From positions 1-64,000 of the forward strand of contig JADJBC010000045.1 of the NCBI GenBank assembly GCA_016703945.1: DNA of 64,000 nucleotides, given 5' to 3'. A program made the position numbers and the translations under genes. Position 1 is the stretch's first letter. The number at the start of each line of letters is the position of its first letter. A model generated the notes under the pieces. That model ran no database searches and was not told where the DNA came from. It was given only the letters and a program-made list of their open reading frames with translations. The DNA comes from Candidatus Aalborgicola danicus (GTDB lineage: Bacteria > Pseudomonadota > Gammaproteobacteria > Burkholderiales > Burkholderiaceae_C). Shown in pieces: positions 36,924-45,281 of this stretch.

Positions 36924-37990
36924 GCCTCCATGGCGCGTTTGAACGCTTCAGCGACCCGCTTGGGGCCGGGAAAATACGCCCATTCCTGGGCGTGCGGATA
37001 GGGTGTGTCCCAACCGGCGACGCGCTCGATCGGCGCCTCCAGGTGGTAGAAGCAATGCTCCTGGATCAGCGACACCAGCTCGGCGCCAAAGCCGCTGGTG
37101 CGCGTGGCTTCGTGCACCACGACACAACGGCCGGTCTTCTTCACGGAATTCACAATGGTCTCCAGATCCAGCGGCCAGATGGACCGCAGGTCGATGATTT
37201 CGGCATCCACACCGCTCTCGGCTGCTGCGGCTTCCGACACATACACCATAGTACCGTAGGCGACCACGGTCAGGGCCTTGCCCGGGCGGAAGATGGCCGC
37301 GGTGTCCAGCGGCACGGTGTAGTAACCCTCGGGCACATTGCCCATGGGGTGTTTGGACCAGGGCACGACCGGTTTGTCGTGGTGGCCGTCGAACGGACCG
37401 TTGTACAAACGCTTGGGCTCCAAAAAGATGACGGGGTCGTCGTTCTCAATGGACGCGATCAGCAAGCCCTTGGCGTCATACGGGTTGGACGGCATCACCG
37501 TGCGCAAACCGCAGACCTGGGTGAACATGGCCTCCGGGCTCTGGCTGTGGGTTTGCCCGCCGTAGATGCCGCCGCCGCAGGGCATGCGGATCGTGATCGG
37601 TGCCGTGAAGTCGCCCGCCGAGCGGTAGCGCAGGCGCGCCGCTTCCGACACGATCTGGTCGGTGGCCGGGTAGACGTAATCCGCAAACTGAATCTCGATG
37701 ACGGGCCTCAGCCCATAGGCGCCCATGCCCACCGCAGTGCCGACAATGCCGCCCTCGGAGATGGGTGCGTCGAACACGCGCGAGGTGCCGTACTTCTTTT
37801 GCAGGCCTTCGGTGCAGCGGAACACGCCGCCGAAGTAGCCCACGTCCTGGCCGTAGACGACGACGTTGTTGTCACGCTCCAGCATCACGTCCATGGCGCT
37901 GCGCAGCGCCTGGATCATCGTCATGGCCGTCGTCTTGTCTGTTCCAACGAGGGTGGCATTCATGGTTGTTGTGTTGTTATCTTGATCCAT
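36920..37990 (-). CDS. bkdA2: Branched-chain 2-oxoacid dehydrogenase E1 beta subunit
   Basis: Together with E1 alpha it decarboxylates the 2-oxoacids of Val, Leu and Ile using thiamine diphosphate. The 356-residue protein is of normal length with VYGQDVGYFGGVFRCTEGLQ, RVFDAPISEGGIVGTAVGMG, EIQFADYVYPATDQIVSEAA, PCGGGIYGGQTHSQSPEA and HEATRTSGFGAELV, all characteristic of the beta subunit. The ATG at 37990 is two bases after the E1-alpha stop; a second candidate start (MNATLVG) lies at 37963. The TGA overlaps the E2 start. Confidence 0.95.
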   Translation of the reverse strand: MDQDNNTTTMNATLVGTDKTTAMTMIQALRSAMDVMLERDNNVVVYGQDVGYFGGVFRCTEGLQKKYGTSRVFDAPISEGGIVGTAVGMGAYGLRPVIEIQFADYVYPATDQIVSEAARLRYRSAGDFTAPITIRMPCGGGIYGGQTHSQSPEAMFTQVCGLRTVMPSNPYDAKGLLIASIENDDPVIFLEPKRLYNGPFDGHHDKPVVPWSKHPMGNVPEGYYTVPLDTAAIFRPGKALTVVAYGTMVYVSEAAAAESGVDAEIIDLRSIWPLDLETIVNSVKKTGRCVVVHEATRTSGFGAELVSLIQEHCFYHLEAPIERVAGWDTPYPHAQEWAYFPGPKRVAEAFKRAMEA

Positions 37991-37992
37991 GC

Positions 37993-39234
37993 TCAGATCC
38001 CCAATTCCTGGCGCTGCTGGCGCAGGTGCGCCGGCATGACCTTGTAAACGTCTTCAAACATCTCGGCCGGGCTGCGCACCATGCCATCAGCCAGCGTGCC
38101 GTGGCGTTCGGCCTCTTTTTGCGCGGCCGTCACTTCGGCTTCCAGTTCCTTTTGCATGGCCTCGTGTTCGGCATCGGTCCAGGCGCCCAGCTTGACCAAG
38201 TATTGCTTCAGGCGGGCAATCGGGTCACCCAACGGGAATCGCGCCACGTCATTGGCCGGGCGGTACTTGGTGGGGTCGTCGGATGTGGAATGCGGGCCGG
38301 CGCGGTAGGTGACCCATTCGATCAAGGTCGGGCCCAGGTTGCGGCGCGCACGCTCCAGTGCCCACTGGGACGCGGCATAGACGGCGAGAAAATCATTGCC
38401 ATCGACGCGCAGCGAGGCGATGCCGCTGCCCACGCCGCGGGCCGCGAAGGTCGTGCCCTCGCCACCGGCAATCGCCTGGAAAGTGGAGATGGCCCACTGG
38501 TTGTTGACCACGTTCAGGATCACCGGTGCACGGTACACATGCGCAAAGGTGACACCGGTGTGGAAATCGGCCTCGGCGGTGGCACCGTCGCCAATCCAGC
38601 TTGATGCGACCTTGGTGTCGCCCTTGATGGCCGAGGCCATGGCCCAGCCCACGGCCTGGATCACTTGTGTTGCCAGGTTGCCAGAGATGGAGAAGAAGCC
38701 TTGTTTTTTGCTCGAATACATGACCGGCAGTTGCCGGCCCTTGAGCGGGTCGTTCTGGTTAGAGAACAACTGGCAGATCATGTCGACCATATTGCAGTCG
38801 TCGCGCGCCAGCAGCAGGCCCTGCTGGCGGTAGGTAGGGAAACACATGTCGCCCTCAAGCAGCGCCATGGCGTGGGCACAGGCAATGGCCTCTTCGCCCA
38901 GGCTCAGCATATAGAAGGACATCTTCTTCTGCCGCTGTGCTATCTGCATGCGGGCGTCAAACGCGCGGGTCTTGACCATGGCGCGCAAACCTTTGCGCAG
39001 TGTGGCCACGTCCAGGTCCGGGGCCCAGGGGCCGACGGCATTGCCATCCTTGTCCAGCACGCGGATCAGCGTAAAGGCCAGGTCGCTGGTCTGCGCGGCA
39101 GCTACATCGACCGGGGGGCGTCGCACGGCGCCGGCTTCAGACAGGGGGAGATAGGAAAAGTCGGTGTCATGGCCGGGTCGCCCAGTGGGCTCGGGCACAT
39201 GCAGACGCAGTGGCTCATACGGTGGCATAGGCAT
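37993..39234 (-). CDS. bkdA1: Branched-chain 2-oxoacid dehydrogenase E1 alpha subunit
   Basis: The 413-residue protein, close to the Pseudomonas BkdA1 in length, binds thiamine diphosphate and carries the phosphorylation-type loop of E1 alpha. Visible: QKKMSFYMLSLGEEAIACA, FPTYRQQGLLLAR, the ThDP motif SWIGDGATAEADFHTGV ending at NVVNNQWAIST, and a TYRAGPHSTSDDPTKYR loop. ATG 39234 is preceded by AAGGAG. It is the first gene of the operon bkdA1-bkdA2-bkdB-lpdV; the 212 bases before it hold its promoter, but no clear operator was seen. Confidence 0.95.
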   Translation of the reverse strand: MPMPPYEPLRLHVPEPTGRPGHDTDFSYLPLSEAGAVRRPPVDVAAAQTSDLAFTLIRVLDKDGNAVGPWAPDLDVATLRKGLRAMVKTRAFDARMQIAQRQKKMSFYMLSLGEEAIACAHAMALLEGDMCFPTYRQQGLLLARDDCNMVDMICQLFSNQNDPLKGRQLPVMYSSKKQGFFSISGNLATQVIQAVGWAMASAIKGDTKVASSWIGDGATAEADFHTGVTFAHVYRAPVILNVVNNQWAISTFQAIAGGEGTTFAARGVGSGIASLRVDGNDFLAVYAASQWALERARRNLGPTLIEWVTYRAGPHSTSDDPTKYRPANDVARFPLGDPIARLKQYLVKLGAWTDAEHEAMQKELEAEVTAAQKEAERHGTLADGMVRSPAEMFEDVYKVMPAHLRQQRQELGI

Positions 39235-39446
39235 TTACTCCTTGCAGGGTCGTGTCCTGCAGCAGGTTTCAAGATGGACTGGCCGTTTGGCGGGTGGCCA
39301 AGCTCAGTCTGACAATACCGCAAACCCCACGGGATCGCCATGGGGTTTGCATGCGGTCAGGAGCATACCGTGGCTTCGGCGCGTGGCTGGTCCCGTAACG
39401 CAGTAAACATGAAATTTATTTCAGGCCCGCGCCGCCCGGCCGCAAT

Positions 39447-39812
39447 CTACGTGGCGCTGTTGCCGCGCAACTGCTCCAGTTGCATGGCCAGCTTTTGGCG
39501 CATCTCGGCCAGGCACAGGTGCTTGGCTGGGGCGTCTGCGGCATCGGGCTGGTCGGCCAGGCTACGGCGCAGCGTCTCGATCTGCTGCATCAGCTCCACT
39601 TCGGGCGGCACATAACCACCGTCCTTGAGGACTTTGTAGCCCATACGCAGGTCCGCTGGCGTCTCAAAGTAACCCTCGCCAAAGTCCAGGGGCTTGCCAA
39701 AGCTGGGGGCAGCCTGCAGTTCCCCGGTCTTTTCGCTCTCCTTCAGATGGCGCCCGATATGGTCTTCCACCAATCGGAGCCCGTTTTGACGTTTCCGTTC
39801 TTCAAGGTTCAT
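39447..39812 (-). CDS. DUF1992 protein (DnaJ-homologue subfamily C-like)
   Basis: A soluble protein of 121 residues with the DUF1992 signature GKPLDFGEGYFETPADLRMGYKVLKDGGYVPPE (read in segments at residues about 38-70) and a helical C-terminus. Despite the common name DnaJ homologue, no J-domain HPD motif is present. Function unknown. It sits between the bkd promoter and the divergent DUF3034 gene. Confidence 0.85.
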   Translation of the reverse strand: MNLEERKRQNGLRLVEDHIGRHLKESEKTGELQAAPSFGKPLDFGEGYFETPADLRMGYKVLKDGGYVPPEVELMQQIETLRRSLADQPDAADAPAKHLCLAEMRQKLAMQLEQLRGNSAT

Positions 39813-40006
39813 GGATGTGCTCCTTCAAAAACCAAGGCCTGAAATCGATTGACGCAACCGCTGGCACTTGCCACCACAGAAAACTTCCCATTATTTTCCA
39901 GAAAGTTGAATCCACACCACGCGACCGCGCGTATTCATTGCGGGGATGCCATCGACCCCTGCAGGTCAAGTGGCTGTTTTTTCTTTTTTACCTATGGAAA
40001 CTTCGC

Positions 40007-40939
40007 ATGAAAAATTTCTCCACAGCTTTGATGCTGGGTGCAGCGGCGCTCGGATGCAGCATGGCTCAAGCCGATACCGGCAAACTCTTGTTGACAGGGG
40101 GCGTTAGTTCGATAGACGGCGCGGCTGGCGGCGGCTTGACCCCCTGGGCCGTGATCGGCACCAATGCCACGCAGGGTGAATTCGGTGCCTCTGCTTTTTT
40201 GACCCGTGCAGCCACACAAGACTATTCCTTGACCGGTTATGGCGCAGCCGTGGCCTACAACGACCGGTTGGAAGTCTCACTGGCTCGGCAAGACTTTGAT
40301 GCCTCGCCCTCGCTGGCGCTCAATGGGGTGGCGGCGTTTGGCGTCATGCCCGGTCAACACATCACCATGGACGTGCTGGGTGTGAAAGTCAAGGTGGCGG
40401 GCGATGCCGTGTTGGACAGCGACACCTGGATGCCGCAAATCGCCGTGGGCCTGGAACACAAATCGGTCAGCCCCGGCTCCTTGCGTTCGGTGCTGAATTT
40501 TCTGGGCACCAAAACCGATGGCACCGACGTCTACGTCAGCGCAACCAAGCTGTTCCTAGCCCAAGGGCTGCTGGTCAACGCCACCTTGCGCAATACCAAC
40601 GCCAACCAGAACGGCCTTCTGGGCTTTGGTTCTGCGGCACCGGGCAAAGACAGCCGATCGTGGGTGCCTGAAGTGTCGGTCGCCTATTTGCTGAGCAAAA
40701 ACTGGGCGATTGGCGCCGAATACCGGGTCAAGCCCAACAATTTGCTGGATTTGGGCCGTGCCGCCGGTCTGGGCGACGGTCTGGCCGAAGACGACTGGAA
40801 AGACCTGTTTGTGGCCTGGGCGCCCAACAAAAAAACCTCGGTGACGCTGGCTTATGTCGACCTGGGCCGCATTGTGCCGGGCGTGACCGCAGCGCGCCAG
40901 CAAACCGGCTTTTACCTTTCGGCCCAACTGGCTTTCTGA
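40007..40939 (+). CDS. DUF3034 family outer-membrane-like protein
   Basis: A 310-residue exported protein with a signal peptide (FSTALMLGAAALGCSMAQA) and a Gly/Ser/aromatic-rich beta pattern ending in FYLSAQLAF, typical of an outer-membrane barrel. Features of DUF3034 are visible: TGGVSSIDGAAGGGLTPWAVI, YGAAVAYNDRLEVSLARQDF, and WAIGAEYRVKPNNL. ATG 40007 is chosen because the longer frame from 39815 lacks export features and would start inside the divergent DUF1992 gene. The truncated haemoglobin starts 39 bases downstream, so they are likely co-transcribed. Function unknown. Confidence 0.85.
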   Translation: MKNFSTALMLGAAALGCSMAQADTGKLLLTGGVSSIDGAAGGGLTPWAVIGTNATQGEFGASAFLTRAATQDYSLTGYGAAVAYNDRLEVSLARQDFDASPSLALNGVAAFGVMPGQHITMDVLGVKVKVAGDAVLDSDTWMPQIAVGLEHKSVSPGSLRSVLNFLGTKTDGTDVYVSATKLFLAQGLLVNATLRNTNANQNGLLGFGSAAPGKDSRSWVPEVSVAYLLSKNWAIGAEYRVKPNNLLDLGRAAGLGDGLAEDDWKDLFVAWAPNKKTSVTLAYVDLGRIVPGVTAARQQTGFYLSAQLAF

Positions 40940-40978
40940 TCTTTCCTCCACTGAACCTCCTTTACCAACGAGAACCCC

Positions 40979-41443
40979 ATGAAAAACAACCGACTGGCCT
41001 TGGTGCCTGCCTTCGTTCTTGCAACGTCCGCCCTTTTGGCCCTGCCCACCCAAGCCCAGACCGCCGAAGCGCCTGCGGTTGCGGCCTCCGCTTTGTTTCA
41101 GACCTTTGGTGCCAAGCCCGGATTGGTCAAACTGATGGACGACTTCATGGTCCGCCTGTTGGCTGACCCCCGCACCGGAGCGCATTTCAAGCCAGCCAAC
41201 CAGCAGCGGGTGAAAGAACAGTTGGTGGACCAGTTCTGCGTCACGCTGGGCGGCCCCTGTGTTTACAAGGGTGCCGACATGAAGTCGTCCCACGCCAACC
41301 TGGATATCACCAAAGGCGACTTCAACGCCTTGGTCGAGGTGCTGCAAGCTGCCATGGATGCACAAGGCATTCCCTATGCCGCACAAAACCGGTTGCTGGC
41401 TTTATTGGCCCCCATGCACCGTGACGTGATCACAGTGCAGTGA
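40979..41443 (+). CDS. Exported group I truncated haemoglobin
   Basis: A 154-residue haem-binding globin with a cleavable signal peptide (about 1-26, FVLATSALLALPTQA), so it acts in the periplasm, which is unusual because most truncated globins are cytoplasmic. The trHbN-type pattern is present: FGAKPGLVKLMDDFMVRLLAD (helices A-B), FKPANQQRVKEQLVDQFC (helix E), and MKSSHANLDITKGDFNALVE with the proximal His about 105. Two cysteines (about 87 and 94) could form a disulfide. NO, O2 or peroxide chemistry is plausible. The stop overlaps the next gene's possible GTG start. Confidence 0.88.
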   Translation: MKNNRLALVPAFVLATSALLALPTQAQTAEAPAVAASALFQTFGAKPGLVKLMDDFMVRLLADPRTGAHFKPANQQRVKEQLVDQFCVTLGGPCVYKGADMKSSHANLDITKGDFNALVEVLQAAMDAQGIPYAAQNRLLALLAPMHRDVITVQ

Positions 41444-42156
41444 GCATGACCATGACAAACCCAACAAACCTAACACCAAGCGCGTTCACTGGTGCGCGCC
41501 GGGTCGCCACGGCGCTGGCAATCGGCGTCCTGACCGGCCTGGCCCAGGCCGGCGCACTGGAGGTCCTGGTGCTGGACAAAGAAGGCAAGCCAGTTCCCGA
41601 CGCGGTGGTCATTGTGGTGCCCAGCGGACTCGGTGTCGCGAAAAATCCGCCCCCCATGGCGGCGGTGGTCAACCAGGAAAAGATGCAGTTTTTACCCCCA
41701 GTGTCTGTGGTGGCACTGGGTGCCAAGGTGCGATTTTCCAACAACGACGCCTGGGACCACCATGTGCGGCTGACGGCTCCGGGCACTGCCGTGAGCGCCA
41801 ACCCCGCCAGCGCCGAAGGCATGTCCCTGCGTCTGGAGGGCAAAACCGCTGGCAAACCGGCCTATTCCGCGGTGTTGACGATGGACAAACCGGGCGCCAC
41901 CGGCGCGGTGCTGCTGGGCTGCTTTATCCACGGCTCCATGAGTGGGCATGTGTATGTGGCCGATTCACCCTGGACCGTCAAGACCGAGGCCAACGGCATT
42001 GCGGTGCTGGAGGATGTGCCAGAGGGTTCGGCCACAGCCAAGGTGTGGCATGCCGCCCAGGTGGTCGACAAGACCCCGCAAACCCTGGTGGTGGGCTCCA
42101 CACCCGCCAAACTGACTCTGCAGTTGGACGTGGTGCCCAAGCGCCGGCGCGGCTGA
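41440..42156 (+). CDS. Exported blue-copper-like (cupredoxin) protein
   Basis: A 238-residue exported protein. After the signal peptide (ATALAIGVLTGLAQAGA) it has a cupredoxin pattern: VRFSNNDAWDHHVRL with candidate His ligands (about 107-108), and LGCFIHGSMSGHVYV with Cys 161, His 164 and Met 167, the normal type 1 copper C..H..M loop, although spacing is short. The last 60 residues resemble a carboxypeptidase-regulatory-like beta domain (EANGIAVLEDVPEGSATAKVW). Start could be GTG 41440 (overlapping the previous stop) or ATG 41446. It is the third gene of the unit and its stop abuts the anti-sigma stop (42157) on the other strand with no gap. Confidence 0.82.
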   Translation: MSMTMTNPTNLTPSAFTGARRVATALAIGVLTGLAQAGALEVLVLDKEGKPVPDAVVIVVPSGLGVAKNPPPMAAVVNQEKMQFLPPVSVVALGAKVRFSNNDAWDHHVRLTAPGTAVSANPASAEGMSLRLEGKTAGKPAYSAVLTMDKPGATGAVLLGCFIHGSMSGHVYVADSPWTVKTEANGIAVLEDVPEGSATAKVWHAAQVVDKTPQTLVVGSTPAKLTLQLDVVPKRRRG

Positions 42157-43041
42157 TCACAGCTGCTTGCGGATCAGCGCACCTTTGAACAAGACGGGCC
42201 CTGTGGGGCCTGTCTCACTGGGCACGCCGCCTTTGGGCTCCAGGCTGATGGCCAACATCGGGGCTTCACGCACATCACGCTCCCCCGCCGTCAGGCGCAG
42301 CAGCTTGTCGCTGCCCAACACACCCAGTGACTTCGGGCCACCAGCCGGCGGCAAGGCCCACAGTTGCAGCGAGCGGTCACCCGCCTCCTGGTAGGCGCCC
42401 ACCCGTTGCAGCGTGAGTTTCTTGGCCTTGGGGTCAAAGGTGACCAGCATGGACGCCGCGGACTGGTCATCGGACAACACGGCCACATATTCAATTTGAG
42501 GCGTGGCCTGCAATTGGGACTGCAGGCGGGCAATCTCGCCCCCCAACTCCTGGCGCATGCCCACGCTGGTCGTCACCGCCGCCACCGTGGCCAGGGCTCC
42601 AGCAGCGGTGGCCACGCGCCACAAGGTCAGGTTACGCAACCAGGCACCCAACCCACTGGCTTCTGCCGCCGAAGCAAGGTCGGTCTGTGCGCGCTGGGCA
42701 TTTTGGGCCACACGGGTTTTGTCGGCCTGCACCAGGTTGTTGATACGGGTCCACAGCGACGCTGCGGGTTCGACCGGGGACTGCAACTCGTTGATGCTGG
42801 ACAAGCGGCTTTGCCAGATCAGGGCAGCAGCCCGCACCGGTGCCTGCTCGCGCGCCATGGACTCAAAGCGGCGACGGGCGCCCCCGCGCAACGTACCCAG
42901 GGCATAGGCACTGGCTATTTGGTCCAGCAACTCAGGTTTGTTTAGGAGATTCAAAGGCATGCCCCCCGGGGGGGGGCCCCGGGGGGGGGGGGCCCCCCCC
43001 CCGGGGGGCAGTGAACGAAAGTGATCGTGGGGGCTCATCAT
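42157..43041 (-). CDS. RskA-like anti-sigma factor with a repeat-encoded N-terminus
   Basis: A 294-residue membrane-spanning anti-sigma factor that should hold the ECF sigma factor encoded upstream. From about residue 28 (a second Met at 42960) it shows the cytosolic anti-sigma domain (ELLDQIASAYALGTLRGGAR, residues about 34-54), one hydrophobic helix (about 156-172, VATAAGALATVAAVTTSVG), and a periplasmic RskA-type C-terminal domain (SLQLWALPPAGGPKSLGVLG). Residues 12-27 (GGGAPPPRGPPPGG-like) come from a G/C-only stretch in an interspersed repeat. The true start may be 43041 or 42960. The sigma gene ends 8 bases upstream, so the pair forms one operon. Confidence 0.82.
   Translation of the reverse strand: MMSPHDHFRSLPPGGGAPPPRGPPPGGMPLNLLNKPELLDQIASAYALGTLRGGARRRFESMAREQAPVRAAALIWQSRLSSINELQSPVEPAASLWTRINNLVQADKTRVAQNAQRAQTDLASAAEASGLGAWLRNLTLWRVATAAGALATVAAVTTSVGMRQELGGEIARLQSQLQATPQIEYVAVLSDDQSAASMLVTFDPKAKKLTLQRVGAYQEAGDRSLQLWALPPAGGPKSLGVLGSDKLLRLTAGERDVREAPMLAISLEPKGGVPSETGPTGPVLFKGALIRKQL
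42962..43035 (+). repeat. Interspersed repeat family B, copy 1, with a 47-base G/C-only tract
   Basis: The left part (42962-43008) consists only of C and G runs (C6 G9 C4 G12 C10 G6). The right part reads CAGTGAACGAAAGTGATCGTGGGGGC, matching the family pattern GGGGGGCAG.GAAC..GTG..CGTGGGGGCC. It overlaps the start region of the anti-sigma gene. Long homopolymers of this kind are error-prone and should be checked. Confidence 0.75.
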
Positions 43042-43048
43042 TCTTTCC

Positions 43049-43624
43049 TCACGCAAAGCGCGCCATACACAGGCGCAACTGGTCCAGGCCGCGCCGGATC
43101 CAGGTCTTGACGGTGCCCAGTGGCAGGCTGAGCTGTTGGGCCAGTTCACTGTGGCTGAGGTCACGCACATAGGCAAGACTGACTACTTCGCGTTGTTTGT
43201 TGTCCAGGCGGCCCAAACACTGGTGAAGGGCCCAAGCCTGTTGACTGGCTTGGGCGGTGTCCATGGGATTGGGAGTATCGCCAACCAGGGTGTCGGCCAA
43301 GGTGGCGTCCAGCTCCTGGGTCAGGTGACTGCGGTCGGCAGCCCGCCTGCGCAGCAGGTCCAGCCCCCGGCTGCGCACAATCAGCCCCAGCCAGGCCAGG
43401 GGCGGGCTCAATGAGGCCCGGTAATCACCTGCCGAACGCCAAATGGTCAAGAACGCCTCCTGTAATACGTCTTCAGCCCAGTCGCGGTTGGTGACCACGC
43501 GCAATGCCAGGCCATACAGCTTGTGCGCACATTGCCGGTACAGCACTTTCAGTGCGACATCATCCTGCTGGGCGATGCGTTCGAGCAGGGCAATGAGCAG
43601 GGCGTCTTGGTTCTCGGTGGTCAT
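43049..43624 (-). CDS. ECF-type RNA polymerase sigma factor
   Basis: A 191-residue sigma-70 family factor. Region 2 (about 20-95) contains LYGLALRVVTNRDWAEDVLQ and EAFLTIWRSAGDYR, the core and -10 recognition helices, and region 4 (about 130-185) contains LDNKQREVVSLAYVRDLSHS and LSLPLGTVKTWIRRGLDQLR, a helix-turn-helix for -35 recognition. The ATG at 43624 is chosen since the longer frame (from 43882) has no support. The anti-sigma gene is 8 bases downstream. Regulation of the adjacent DUF3034-globin-cupredoxin genes by this factor is an inference from proximity. Confidence 0.93.
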   Translation of the reverse strand: MTTENQDALLIALLERIAQQDDVALKVLYRQCAHKLYGLALRVVTNRDWAEDVLQEAFLTIWRSAGDYRASLSPPLAWLGLIVRSRGLDLLRRRAADRSHLTQELDATLADTLVGDTPNPMDTAQASQQAWALHQCLGRLDNKQREVVSLAYVRDLSHSELAQQLSLPLGTVKTWIRRGLDQLRLCMARFA

Positions 43625-43693
43625 GCATGCATTGTGAATGAATACGCGCTCCAGACAGGCAGCTTGGGGCGGGTTCGGAAAAGGACAGCCTTT

Positions 43694-43750
43694 GCTATTA
43701 AATATATAGCTGTATACGCTTATATTACGTGGGCTAGAGGCCAAAATCAC
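43694..43750 (+). repeat. Interspersed repeat family A, copy 4
   Basis: Intergenic, upstream of the sigma gene: GCTATTAAATATATAGCTG, a variable middle, then ACGTGGGCTAGAGGCCAAAA. It lies between two divergently oriented genes where promoters would be expected. Confidence 0.7.
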
Positions 43751-43903
43751 GATGAATTTTGTATGAATCGAGGCGTCGACCTCGGGTTGCGCTTGTGAAG
43801 AGTACGCAGAAAACCGGGTGATGGATTCACTTTTCACCGTGCAGAACACAACGCCCGTGCATTCATAATGCGCACTTTCCAAACCATGTCCCCGGAGCTC
43901 TGC

Positions 43904-44587
43904 ATGATGTTGACGCGCGCAAAGGTGTGTATTGTTTTGCTATTGGCCGCCCTGGCTTTGCAAGCCCACGCCCAGGACCGGGAATGGAAGCGCTTGAGTG
44001 AGTTCATGGAAATCACCAGCATGGACAAGTTCCTGTCGGCCCCGCTGGAGCAGCGCGACAAGGTCAAGATGCTCGGTTCCGTGAGGCCCGGCAACAAGGC
44101 CATCAAGGCGTCTGACGTGGTCTACACCATTGTGCACACCAAGGGCAAGGAGCGCATCACGGTGGACGCCAGTGGCACCTTTGATCTGGCGCCCAGCGCC
44201 AGGTACCTGGCAGAAAACCCCATGGTCCTGATCAATTTGCCGGAGGGCGAAAAAGCAGGTTACGGCTTTGCGGTAGAGCCCATCATTCCAGCCGGCCCCA
44301 ACATGGCCTATGGTGACCTGACGGGTGGCATTGCGCAATTCAACGCTCTGATCAAGGCCAAGGCCGGTGTTTTCAGCTTTATGTTCCCAAAACTCAATGC
44401 GGTGGTGCTTCGCTTTGCCAAGCCCGCCCAGCAAACTGTGCTGATTCTGGCAAAAGAGGGCAACCGGACGTTGACGGCCGATGCCAAGGGCGTCATCACG
44501 ATCCCGATGGACGACAAGCTGTTTGCGGAAAACCCGAAAGTCCTGGTGTCGGAGACCTTTAAAAGCGTGGACTTCGAGAAAATTTAG
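43904..44587 (+). CDS. Exported protein of unknown function, 227 residues
   Basis: A signal peptide (VCIVLLLAALALQAHA) precedes a soluble domain without cysteine or obvious cofactor motif. Two similar halves seem to occur, each with a beta-rich segment ending in a VTV/ITI-type strand and an AENP motif (SARYLAENPMVLINLPEG near 117-134; DDKLFAENPKVLVSETF near 206-222), which suggests an internal duplication. ATG 43904 is preferred over an earlier in-frame start at 43868 because it leads straight into the signal peptide. A family-B repeat follows. I do not recognise the family. Confidence 0.7.
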   Translation: MMLTRAKVCIVLLLAALALQAHAQDREWKRLSEFMEITSMDKFLSAPLEQRDKVKMLGSVRPGNKAIKASDVVYTIVHTKGKERITVDASGTFDLAPSARYLAENPMVLINLPEGEKAGYGFAVEPIIPAGPNMAYGDLTGGIAQFNALIKAKAGVFSFMFPKLNAVVLRFAKPAQQTVLILAKEGNRTLTADAKGVITIPMDDKLFAENPKVLVSETFKSVDFEKI

Positions 44588-44593
44588 TTTCGC

Positions 44594-44643
44594 CGCCGGG
44601 CCGGGGGGCAGGGAACCACACGAAGTGGGTGACCGTGGGGGCC
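44594..44643 (+). repeat. Interspersed repeat family B, copy 2
   Basis: CGCCGGGCCGGGGGGCAGGG, then AACCACACGAAGTGGGTGACC and GTGGGGGCC. It lies between convergent genes; the CACGAAGTGGGTG part can form a small stem, so it may act in transcription termination. Confidence 0.7.
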
Positions 44644-44648
44644 ATTCT

Positions 44649-45281
44649 TCACACCAAACCAATATTGCGCGCCGTCAGCGCCGCTTCGGCGCGCGACGAT
44701 ACATTGAGCTTTCGGTAGATCTCCTTGGTGTAACCCGACACCGTGTGGGAACTGATGCCCAGCAGGCGCGCCGCCTCGGCCAGGGTCATGCCTTTGGCGA
44801 TGATGCCCAGCACCTCGGTCTCGCGCTGGGTCAGGGGCTCGGTCATGAAGTGTTGCATCTGCGGTCTGAAGTGGGCCAGCAAGCGCCGGGCAATGGCTGG
44901 GGATAGCGGTGGCCGACCCTCGGCAATGCCACGCAACAGCTCGGCGATCTGCTCCCAGCTTTGGTCCTTCAGCAAGAAACCTTGCGCACCGGCGCGCAGC
45001 GCCGGCATCAGGTGTAAATCATCGTCGTAGATGCTGGCTACGACACACACGGTGTGTGACGCCTGGTCGTTGAACAACTTGATCAACTCAATGCCACTGC
45101 CATCGGGCAGGCTCAGGTCCACCAGGGCAAGGTCGGGGGCTGGCAGGGTGCGTGCTGCCTCCAGCGCGTCGGACAGCCTGAAAAAGCGTTGCACAGCAAT
45201 GCCTGGAAACACGGCGTCCAATGCCTTGCTCAGCCAGACGTGGGACTCGGGCAAGTCCTCCAGAACCCAGACACTCTTCAT
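44649..45281 (-). CDS. NarL/LuxR-type response regulator
   Basis: A 210-residue two-domain regulator. The receiver domain has the acidic pair ED at 8-9, the phosphoacceptor Asp about 55 (LALVDLSLPDGSG) and Lys about 104 (FLLKDQSW). The C-terminal LuxR-type helix-turn-helix reads LTQRETEVLGIIAKGMTLAE, then SHTVSGYTKEIYRKL. Its ATG overlaps the kinase TGA (ATGA junction), so it is the cognate partner of the histidine kinase upstream. Target genes unknown; secreted proteins are encoded on either side. Confidence 0.94.
   Translation of the reverse strand: MKSVWVLEDLPESHVWLSKALDAVFPGIAVQRFFRLSDALEAARTLPAPDLALVDLSLPDGSGIELIKLFNDQASHTVCVVASIYDDDLHLMPALRAGAQGFLLKDQSWEQIAELLRGIAEGRPPLSPAIARRLLAHFRPQMQHFMTEPLTQRETEVLGIIAKGMTLAEAARLLGISSHTVSGYTKEIYRKLNVSSRAEAALTARNIGLV

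Noticed and set aside
36992..38047. Plus-strand frame of 351 codons opposite bkdA2
   Set aside because: The minus strand carries the complete E1 beta sequence within a well-ordered operon.
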